A stretch of DNA of 64,000 nucleotides from assembly GCA_946811695.1 (NCBI GenBank), contig OX328126.1:84658036-84722035 (forward strand), in the 5' to 3' direction. Position 1 is the stretch's first letter. Each line of letters opens with the position of its first letter. The position numbers and the translations under genes were made by a program. The notes beneath the pieces are model-generated. The model did not search any database. It was not told the DNA's origin and saw only the letters and a program-made list of their open reading frames with translations. Of this stretch, positions 1 through 9,900 are shown one piece after another. The stretch is from Gonocerus acuteangulatus. Its lineage: Eukaryota; Arthropoda; Insecta; Hemiptera; Coreidae.

Positions 1-639
1 GCCACATGGGGGGGGACTGCCGGGTACTGTTGTCCCGGGCACGCGCGCCGTGGGGGCCTCGCCAATTGGAAAAAATGTATAGGCTATGAGCTTGTAAAAA
101 GAATAGGGTTTAGAAATATAGACGGGCGTAGCCTATATTTATTTGAATCGGATCTATATATCTTTAATGTACGTAAACGACAAAACAAGTGGAGCCCCAG
201 AATAGTATATTTCCTTAGGAGTCGTAATAAAACTACAAGTACCGAAAGTGACCTTTGCTGCACTTTGATTGTCGGCTTTTATTCTCATTTAGCTCAAAAC
301 TCAAGATGAAAATAATTTTAAAATGTCCAAAGTCCTATAGCAAAGTACTAGAATTTTCAGTCTGGCTCTGAAAAGGGGGGGGGCCGGGATCTGGTCCTGG
401 TCCCGGCTTGGAGATGTGGCTTTTTTATTTCTCCTAATAAGCTTTCATTATTTATTTAAAGCGTTTCGATACAATTTACCTATTCTGGGCTTTATGTCAG
501 TCAACGGCAGGCTTAAAAAAGTTGTTAATATAAATTTAACATATTTTATTCTATTTTTGAAATTACAATCTGCATTTAGACCTCCCAAAAAATGGGACCA
601 TCTACACCCCTCCCCCCGGCCAGCTTTCACATTTCAAAC
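1..639. other. Unassigned AT-rich sequence
   Basis: No gene recognised. The first 60 bases are unusually GC-rich, and a G-run followed by a GC-rich patch occurs near 375-415, in otherwise AT-rich DNA. The open frames here have no recognisable domains. Confidence 0.4.
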
Positions 640-1309
640 TAACTTAAAAATTTTGGGTACTCAGAAACGATTAATTCAGTTGAAACTTGTTCCAGACGTT
701 TGATTTTCACCTAATCTAGGGTAGATAAATTTTGGCTCTGTTTGGAGTCAAAGAAGTAGATACTAGAAATAAAATATTTCATTAACAGGCATGAAAGGTT
801 TTGGTATTTTCATATATTTTCTAAAATGTCTCGAAAACGGTTAGGAAATCGTGGTAAGTGGTTGGTATCCATTCGAAAGCTTATTAAATTTTCTACAAAA
901 AAAGGTTCTAATGTAATTTTTGATGGGGCGATGTCAATCGGAGAAATAAGAACTTCGAAATTCGCAATAGTTAGTTTTGCTCGTTTTTATATCTGTTTAC
1001 CTAACGTTTTAACTGTTTGTTGCTCATTTTAAATGCATTTAACAGTAAAACGAGTATTTGCCAGAAAAAAAGGCAAGAAAATGCGAAACATTCTTATAGT
1101 GTTTCTAGAGCGAACGGTAAGAAGTTGAGGGAGTCGCCATGATACTGTCGCTTTTCTTTTGTGGCGCCTTAAATATATTTTCTTTTCGAGATTTTATTTT
1201 ATATTTTTCACGAATGATCAAACCCCACCAATAACTGCAACTATTTATTTACTAATATCACTAGAGATATGAACGGAACCTCGCTATGATCCCGCAGTTT
1301 CTATACGAC
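640..1309 (+). mobile_element. Helitron-like family B, degraded 3' portion
   Basis: The body matches other family B copies in this window: the 'acatgaaa.gttttgg' block followed by 'atctcgaaaacggtt' and 'gatgtcaatcggagaaataa' near 790-950. A decayed version of the family 3' end (ggaacc.cgct followed by gcagtt) lies near 1274-1303. There is no 5' end, so this is a truncated and old copy. It has no coding capacity. Confidence 0.6.
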
Positions 1310-1347
1310 ATATGAATGTATTTTTTTTATTTATTTTTGTTCCTGCC

Positions 1348-1398
<51 letters not shown>

Positions 1399-2039
1399 AG
1401 AGAGAAATTCCAACCGAGGGGCTTATGTATTTAACTTTTTCAATGAGGGCTCATTTACCGCTATCCTTTGAAATAATAATATGCTTCAAAGAAAACAGAT
1501 TGACGAATTTCTTGTCGATAAATATAAAGTAAAAATTGAGAAAATAAAATGAAGTTCTAAAGTTTCCTGGAGAGGTAAAGACAATGACAGGAGAAGATGG
1601 ATGAAATATGAGAGGCCTAATTGAGTGAAAGACAAACAGAGGCCTACCTTCAATTCTAGTGGGAGGCCCTTGGAAAGGATCGTCGGCCACTTTAGTGTTA
1701 GTGGCTACTGTAGTGGGATAGGTCACTGTAGTGGTGTATGCCACTCCACTCCCACCATTAGCTTGTGAGCTTTAGTACCCTACATAGTGTTTCTCTAAAT
1801 CTAGAAAATGGATTATAGTCTTCCTTGATTTTATTTTCCTCACTTTATATATCTAATGATGTCCAGCATCAAATTTTCGGAACATTATGTTTTTTATGCA
1901 CGAATTGAATTAGGCAACTGCTGTATACGTATTATACGCAACCATGATTTTTTTTTTTCATCCAGGTGAAATTTACAGATTTAAAATGTCTTGCTAAAGT
2001 CTTGGTAATGTTTTACTCGCGACATTTTTATTGGTCCTA
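1310..2039. other. Unassigned sequence with (TA)n tract
   Basis: A pure (TA)n microsatellite covers about 1350-1395. The rest is AT-rich with short chance reading frames. I recognise no gene or repeat family. Confidence 0.4.
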
Positions 2040-2227
2040 GTTGATAAAACACGAAGCTGCTGGAGGCTGCCAATTCTCTCATACGAACCAAGAAGCATTT
2101 GACACTATTCGGAGTGCCGTGTGTTGAAATATTTGTATACGTTTTAACACACTCCAACATCACCAATAGGTTATACCTCAGCAATATGTGTAGCAGAACT
2201 GTTGGCTATAACGAAGGCCTTAAATAT
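2040..2227 (+). pseudogene. LINE RNase H fragment, first piece
   Basis: Near 2167-2225 the + strand reads GYTSAICVAELLAITKAL, which matches the second catalytic-acid motif of the RNase HI domain carried by many insect non-LTR retrotransposons (TAEL.AI..AL). The frame upstream contains stops, so this is a decayed copy. The piece stops exactly where HLE A1 begins at 2228 and resumes after it at about 3847. The upstream boundary is uncertain. Confidence 0.6.
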
Positions 2228-3147
2228 AAAAAGTCCGTCACGCAGGAGCTGCATAACTAAGCCCTTTCCTCAGAATTTGGGTAGTGTAGACTGCTTTCCA
2301 GAAATAGTTGCTTAAAATATCCTACATAAATAAAATAAAAACATGAATAGTTCTCTTTTAAATTTGTAATGAGTAACTGATCAATTATTAATTTGCTTCC
2401 AGAGTTATGTTTACACATGGTACCTACTACACTACGTAATAAATACAAAAAAAACTCATATTATCGTATTTTGATCTAACGCAGGAACAGGATACAGTCA
2501 CTCTAGTGGTAGAAAGCGCTCCTTGCGGCGGCTTTGTGAACCTACGTTTGGCGGGCTTTTCGATTGAAATATATTACAAATTAAACCCCCGCTTTACGAT
2601 TGACCGAATCAGCTCATTTTTACAACACTTCTTTCTCATGAGTTACCCACGACGTATACCGCGTTTCGTTTCAATACAGCAGAAATTACGACCGGTATGA
2701 GTATATTAGGAATTTGGGTCTGGAGTAAACCCCCCCTTCTAATGAACCGATTTAGTTTATTTTTACAACACATATTTAACTGTAGATTACCACTACGAAT
2801 ACCGAGTTTAGTCGAAATATACCAAAAATCACGGCTGGTAGTGGCGAATTGGTATTGTGGGTCCGGAGTAAACCCCCCCCCCCTTTTAATGAACCGATTT
2901 CGTTCATTTTTATATCTCACTTTTCTCTCTATATTACCACTACGAATACCAAGTTTCGTTGAAATATAACAAATATTACGGCTGACATAGTCAAATTAGT
3001 GTTTTGGGTGCGGGGTAAACCCCCCCCTTCCGGTGGACCGACTTTGGTGGTTAACGAACTCGTTCAATCGTTTGCTAATTGAATGCTATATACCAAGTTT
3101 CGTGACGAAAAAACAAAAACTCTGGCCGCTATCGTGTTAACAGACAC

Positions 3148-3209
<62 letters not shown>

Positions 3210-3842
3210 TTTAACGGGGGTCATTTTCGGTGTCTACTAGGTAGGATCGATAAAGATTTAAAGACAGTTTTCAAAAATTCCGTCATGAGTCCAACCTCAA
3301 TAGCTACTTTCCTTCGGAGGTATGAGTATACCTTTGAGGAAAAAAAAGGGAAAAAGAAGAAGAAAATATTTTTAAAAATATCAAAATAAAATAACAAAAA
3401 AATAAAATAAAAAAAAATAAATAAAAAAAAAAAATAAAAAAATAAAAATAAAAATAAAATGAATAAAAAAATAATAAAATAAAACAAAATATATGTTTAC
3501 ATTATATATATTTTTTATTATTTGTACTGTATTTATATATGTACTGTGCACTATACATATATATGTATACTATATTTATATAAGTGCAAATATATTTATG
3601 TGTGTGTGAATCTGGTTCTTATATCCATGCAATTTTATAACAACAATAATTTCTCTTTTTTTCCAAACTTAGATTCTCCCAAATACAACTTTAGTAACAC
3701 AACTCTATCTCAAACACATAATACTGAAAACACTCTCCATCCTAACATTAATCTTGCACAATTAAACACAAGGGCGGAGATGACCAAGCAGTTTTATGCC
3801 CTTAAATTACCAACCCAACCCAACCCTTCGGAGGAAAGTGCT
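2228..3842 (-). mobile_element. Helitron-like family A copy A1 (interrupted)
   Basis: Read on the minus strand, the 3' end lies at 2228 (agtccgtcacgcaggagc is the complement of the family end) and the 5' end at 3842 (complement of agcactttcc). It contains the family's internal blocks (G-run 'gggggtttact' units) and a (TA)n tract at about 3150-3207. It lies inside the LINE RNase H region. A 504-bp A-rich piece (3321-3824) lies within its 5' hairpin, flanked by a 10-bp duplication of ccttcggagg. Non-autonomous, with no coding capacity. Confidence 0.8.
3321..3824. mobile_element. A-rich insertion in the hairpin of HLE A1
   Basis: The sequence is bounded by direct repeats of ccttcggagg at 3311-3320 and 3825-3834. 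Removing it would restore the family A 5' hairpin, so it is a separate insertion with a 10-bp target duplication. It begins with a long A-rich low-complexity block (3340-3490) and continues AT-rich. No family recognised. The open frame across 3522-3959 spans this insertion and LINE sequence and is not a gene. Confidence 0.55.
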
Positions 3843-3846
3843 AAAA

Positions 3847-4306
3847 CTAACTCCAATTACGAGTATAAAGTAATTTTAACGGATTCTTTCTCTGTAATTC
3901 TTGTTCTGAGTAATCCATTCTCAAACCATCCACTGATCACACTCAATTTGAAACCATAACAGAACTTCAAAGAAAAAGCGAAACAGTTCTTTTCGTATGG
4001 GTCCCCGGTCACTGCGGAATAAAAGAGAATGAGGTGGCCGATGCCTTAGCGAAAAGAGCTGCAAACGAAGGAATTCCCTATCATAGGGTTCCAAAGAATG
4101 ATATCATTAATGATATAATAATTAATTAGGAAATAGTCAGGCAAAACTTGCAATTTACATGGCAAATAATAGACAACAACAAATTAAGAGGAATAAAATC
4201 GACAGTTTTAGCTTGGAAGACCCCACCCAGCATCTATAGAACATGAAGTTGCCTTAAGTCGATTGCGGATTGGGCATACAAGATTAATGCATTCATTCCT
4301 TTTATT
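3847..4306 (+). pseudogene. LINE RNase H domain, middle piece
   Basis: The translation continues the RNase H domain begun at 2040-2227: a third-acid motif (YKVILTDSFSVIL, near 3860), then VLFVWVPGHCGI and ENEVADALAKRA near 3985-4050, the classic WVPGH..I..NE.AD..AK block. A frameshift lies near 3945 and stops near 4125 and 4240. The segment ends inside RIGHTRLMHS-like sequence (4265-4300), just before the C-terminal zinc motif, where HLE A2 is inserted at 4307. It is the remnant of an RNase H-bearing non-LTR retrotransposon (I/Loa/Jockey group; clade unresolved). Confidence 0.8.
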
Positions 4307-4438
4307 AGCACTTTCCTCCGAAGGAAAGTAGCTATTGAGGTTGGACTCATGACGGAATTTTTGAAAAATTTCTTCAAATCTTTATCGATCCTACCTAGTA
4401 GACACCGAAAATGACCCCCGTTAAAATTTATATATATC

Positions 4439-4525
<87 letters not shown>

Positions 4526-5576
4526 ACACGATAGCGGCCAGAGTTTTTGTTTTTTCGTCACGAAACTTGGTATATAACATTCAATTAGCAAACGATTGAA
4601 CGAGTTCGTTAACCACCAAAGTCGGTCCACCGGAAGGGGGGTTTACCCCGAACCCAAAACACTAATTTGACTATGTCAGCCGTAATATTTGTTATATTTC
4701 AACGAAACATAGTATTCGTAGCGGTAATATAGAGAGAAAAGTGAGATATAAAAATGAACTAAATCGGTTCATTAGAAGGGGGGGGGGTTTACTCCGGACC
4801 CACAATACCAATTCACCACTACCAGCCGTGATTTTTGGTATATTTCAACGGAACTCGGTATTCGTAGTGGTAATCCACCAAAGGTAAATAACTGTTGTAA
4901 AAATAAACTAAATCGGTTCATTAGGAGGGGGGGTTTACTCCGGACCCACAATACCAATTCGCCACTACCAGCAGTGATTTTTGGTATATTTCGACGAAAC
5001 TCGGCATTCGTAGTGGTAATCTACAGGTAAATATGTGTTGTAAAAATAAACTAAATCGGTTCATTAGAAGGGGGGGTTTACTCCTGACCCAAATTCTTAA
5101 TATACTCATACCGGTCGTAATTTCTGCTGTATTGTAACGAAACGCGGTATACGTCGTGGGTAACTCATGAGAAAGAAGTGTTGAAGAAATGAGCTGAATC
5201 GGTCAATCGGAAAGCGGGGGTTTAATTTGTAATATATTTCAATAGAAAAGCCCGTCAGACGTAGGTTCACAAAGCCGCCGCAAGGAGCGCTTTCTACCAC
5301 TAGAGTGACTGTATCCTGTTCCTGCGTTAGATCAAAATACGATAATATGAGGTTTTTTGTATTTATTACGAAGTCTAATAGGTACCATGTATAAACATAA
5401 CTCTGGAAGCAAATTATTAATTGATCAGTTACTCATTACAAATTTAAAAGAGAACTATTCATGTTTTTATTTTATTTATGTAGGATATTTTAAGCAAATT
5501 GTTCTGGAAAGCAATCTACACTACCCAAATTCTGAGGAAAGTGCTTAGTTATGCAGCTCCTGCGTGACGGACTTTT
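4307..5576 (+). mobile_element. Helitron-like family A copy A2
   Basis: The 5' end is agcactttcc with an 8-bp-stem hairpin (actttcct/aggaaagt). A (TA)n/(TG)n tract follows (about 4430-4523), then repeated blocks each containing a G-run and 'tttactccgga'. The 3' end carries gaggaaagtgct (complement of the 5' end), the hairpin gcag-ctc-ctgc and the terminal gacggactttt. This architecture matches non-autonomous Helentron relatives (HINE/DINE-1-like). It is inserted in LINE coding sequence and joined head-to-tail to A3. No protein is encoded. Confidence 0.85.
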
Positions 5577-5693
5577 AGTACTTTCCTCCGAAGGAAAGTA
5601 GCTATTGAGGTTGCACTCATGACGGAAATTTTGAAAAATTTCTTCCAATCTTTATCGTTCCTACCAAGTAGACACCAAATGACCCCCGTTAAA

Positions 5694-5760
<67 letters not shown>

Positions 5761-6621
5761 TGTTAATACGATAGCGGCCAGAGTTTTGGTTTTTTCTTCA
5801 AGAAACTTGGTATATAGCGTTCAAATAGCAAACGATTGAACGAGTTCGTTAACCACCAAAATCGGTCCACCGGGAGGGGGGGTTTACCCCAGACCCAAAA
5901 CACTAATTTGACCATACCAGCCGTAGTTTTTGTTATATTTCAACGAAACTAGAAATTTGATCTAAAGAGAGAAATACGTTGTAAATATAAACTAAATCGG
6001 TTCAATAGAAGGGGGGGGGGGTTTACTCCAGACCCACAATACCAATTTGCCACTGCCACCCGTAATTTTTGTTATTTTTCGACGAAACTTGGTATTCGTG
6101 GTGGTAATCAACAGAGAAAAATGGGTTGTAAAAGTAAACTAAATCGGGTTATTTGGAGGGGGGGGGGGGTGTTTACTCCGGACCTAAAGTACTAATATAC
6201 TCATACCGGTCGTAATTTCTGCTGTATTGTAACGAAAAGCGGTATACTTCGTGGGTATCTCATGAGAAAAATGAAGTAAATCGGTCAATCGGAAAGGGGG
6301 GTTTACTTTAAACTCTATTTCATTACAATTAACCAGCCAGACGTAGGTTCCCAAAGCCGCCACGAGGAGAGCTATCTCCCACTAGAGGGACTGTATCCTG
6401 TTCCTGCGTCAGATCAAAAGACGGAAAATGAACTTTTTGTGTACTTACTAAGTAGTACAGTATCATGTATTAACATAACTCTGGAAGCAAATTATTTACA
6501 AAATTAATAATTGAACAGTCCTCATAAGAAATGTTACAGAAAATTATTCAGTAATGTAGTATACAATACAAAAATTCTGAGGAAAGTGCTTAGTTATGCA
6601 GCTCCTGCGTGACGGACTTTT
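5577..6621 (+). mobile_element. Helitron-like family A copy A3, tandem with A2
   Basis: Starts agtactttcc directly after the ggactttt end of A2 and finishes at ggactttt near 6621. It has the same internal order as A2, with a (TA)n tract at about 5697-5757, but carries more substitutions and a deletion, so it is not a fresh duplicate of A2. LINE sequence resumes immediately after it. Confidence 0.85.
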
Positions 6622-6985
6622 TTCTAAGAAATCACCCCCAATCTGTGAATCATGCAACGTTCAAATATCAGTGAAACATTTACTTACAGAATGCCGAATA
6701 TATCAGTCAATTAGAGAAGAGCTAATGTTATCAGACATCATTGATGAAATCCTTAGAGAGGACGTTGATAAAAAAAAAAAAAAGAGCCCAACTTCTAATG
6801 AATCTTTTTTTAACGTTCCTACTCTGAACTATCTAGGACAAAAACATCACTCACAATTGGAAAATGAACTAAAAAATGTCACAGATAATTATTTACATAC
6901 ATACATATTATGTATGTGCAATGTATACAGCCCTGTGGTACGCCATTTTCTTCTTCGTAAATTATTCTCGAAACAAATTCTGTAG
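6622..6985 (+). pseudogene. LINE C-terminal zinc-knuckle piece
   Basis: This frame reads SKKSPPICESCNVQISVKHLLTEC, the Cys-Cys-His-Cys motif that follows RNase H at the C-terminus of many non-LTR retrotransposon ORF2 proteins, then about 100 residues to a stop at 6983-6985. It is the continuation of the piece ending at 4306; the apparent start at 6596 belongs to the HLE end. The satellite begins 5 bp after the stop codon. Confidence 0.8.
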
Positions 6986-6990
6986 TTATT

Positions 6991-9900
6991 GTTGAAAGTT
7001 CAATTGAACCTTGGCGTATCAAACGAAACGATCAATGCCTATTCCCGATTTACGAATGCTTTACTGATCTTGCTACGTAGAATGTGTTCAACTGTTGAAT
7101 GTTCAATTGAACCTTGGCGTATCAAACGAAACGATCAATGCCTAGTCCCGATTTACGAATGCTTTACTGATCTTGCTACGTAGAATGTGTTCAACTGTTG
7201 AAAGTTCAATTGAACCTTGGCGTATCAAACGAAACGATCAATGCCTATTCCCGATTTACGAATGCTTTACTGATCTTGCTACGTAGAATGTGTTCAACTG
7301 TTGAATGTTCAATTGAACCTTGGCGTATCAAACGAAACGATCAATGCCTAGTCCAGATTTACGAATGCTTTACTGATCTTGCTACGTAGAATGTGTTCAA
7401 CTGTTGAATGTTCAATTGAACCTTGGCGTATCAAACGAAACGATCAATGCCTATTCCCGATTTACGAATGCTTTACTGATCTTGCTACGTAGAATGTGTT
7501 CAACTGTTGAATGTTCAATTGAACCTTGGCGTATCAAACGAAACGATCAATGCCTAGTCCAGATTTACGAATGCTTTACTGATCTTGCTACGTAGAATGT
7601 GTTCAACTGTTGAATGTTCAATTGAACCTTGGCGTATCAAACGAAACGATCAATGCCTATTCCCGATTTACGAATGCTTTACTGATCTTGCTACGTAGAA
7701 TGTGTTCAACTGTTGAATGTTCAATTGAACCTTGGCGTATCAAACGAAACGATCAATGCCTATTCCCGATTTACGAATGCTTTACTGATCTTGCTACGTA
7801 GAATGTGTTCAACTGTTGAATGTTCAATTGAACCTTGGCGTATCAAACGAAACGATCAATGCCTAGTCCAGATTTACGAATGCTTTACTGATCTTGCTAC
7901 GTAGAATGTGTTCAACTGTTGAATGTTCAATTGAACCTTGGCGTATCAAACGAAACGATCAATGCCTAGTCCCGATTTACGAATGCTTTACTGATCTTGC
8001 TACGTAGAATGTGTTCAACTGTTGAAAGTTCAATTGAACCTTGGCGTATCAAACGAAACGATCAATGCCTAGTCCAGATTTACGAATGCTTTACTGATCT
8101 TGCTACGTAGAATGTGTTCAACTGTTGAATGTTCAATTGAACCTTGGCGTATCAAACGAAACGATCAATGCCTATTCCCGATTTACGAATGCTTTACTGA
8201 TCTTGCTACGTAGAATGTGTTCAACTGTTGAAAGTTCAATTGAACCTTGGCGTATCAAACGAAACGATCAATGCCTAGTCCAGATTTACGAATGCTTTAC
8301 TGATCTTGCTACGTAGAATGTGTTCAACTGTTGAATGTTCAATTGAACCTTAGCGTATCAAACGAAACGATCAATGCCTATTCCCGATTTACGAATGCTT
8401 TACTGATCTTGCTACGTAGAATGTGTTCAACTGTTGAATGTTCAATTGAACCTTAGCGTATCAAACGAAACGATCAATGCCTATTCCCGATTTACGAATG
8501 CTTTACTGATCTTGCTACGTAGAATGTGTTCAACTGTTGAATGTTCAATTGAACCTTGGCGTATCAAACGAAACGATCAATGCCTATTCCCAATTTACGA
8601 ATGCTTTACTGATCTTGCTACGTAGAATGTGTTCAACTGTTGAATGTTCAATTGAACCTTGGCGTATCAAACGAAACGATCAATGCCTAGTCCAGATTTA
8701 CGAATGCTTTACTGATCTTGCTACGTAGAATGTGCTCAACTGTTGAATGTTCAATTGAACCTTAGCGTATCAAACGAAACGATCAATGCCTATTCCCGAT
8801 TTACGAATGCTTTACTGATCTTGCTACGTAGAATGTGTTCAACTGTTGAATGTTCAATTGAACCTTGGCGTATCAAACGAAACGATCAATGCCTATTCCC
8901 GATTTACGAATGCTTTACTGATCTTGCTACGTAGAACGTGTTCAACTGTTGAATGTTCAATTGAACCTTGGCGTATCAAACGAAACGATCAATGCCTAGT
9001 CCCGATTTACGAATGCTTTACTGATCTTGCTACGTAGAATGTGTTCACCTGTTGAAAGTTCAATTGAACCTTGGCGTATCAAACGAAACGATCAATGCCT
9101 ATTCCCGATTTACGAATGCTTTACTGATCTTGCTACGTAGAATGTTCAATTGAACCTTAGCGTATCAAACGAAACGATCAATGCCTATTCCCGATTTACG
9201 AATGCTTTACTGATCTTGCTACGTAGAATGTGTTCAACTGTTGAATGTTCAATTGAACCTTGGCGTATCAAACGAAACGATCAATGCCTAGTCCAGATTT
9301 ACGAATGCTTTACTGATCTTGCTACGTAGAATGTGTTCAACTGTTGAATGTTCAATTGAACCTTGGCGTATCAAACGAAACGATCAATGCCTATTCCCGA
9401 TTTACGAATGCTTTACTGATCTTGCTACGTAGAATGTGTTCAACTGTTGAATGTTCAATTGAACCTTGGCGTATCAAACGAAACGATCAATGCCTAGTCC
9501 CGATTTACGAATGCTTTACTGATCTTGCTACGTAGAATGTGTTCAACTGTTGAAAGTTCAATTGAACCTTGGCGTATCAAACGAAACGATCAATGCCTAT
9601 TCCCGATTTACGAATGCTTTACTGATCTTGCTACGTAGAATGTGTTCAACTGTTGAATGTTCAATTGAACCTTGGCGTATCAAACGAAACGATCAATGCC
9701 TAGTCCAGATTTACGAATGCTTTACTGATCTTGCTACGTAGAATGTGTTCAACTGTTGAATGTTCAATTGAACCTTGGCGTATCAAACGAAACGATCAAT
9801 GCCTATTCCCGATTTACGAATGCTTTACTGATCTTGCTACGTAGAATGTGTTCAACTGTTGAATGTTCAATTGAACCTTGGCGTATCAAACGAAACGATC

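Noticed and set aside
3522..3959. 145-codon frame
   Set aside because: It joins an inserted A-rich piece, an HLE end and LINE RNase H; only the last ~30 codons are real (retrotransposon) coding sequence.
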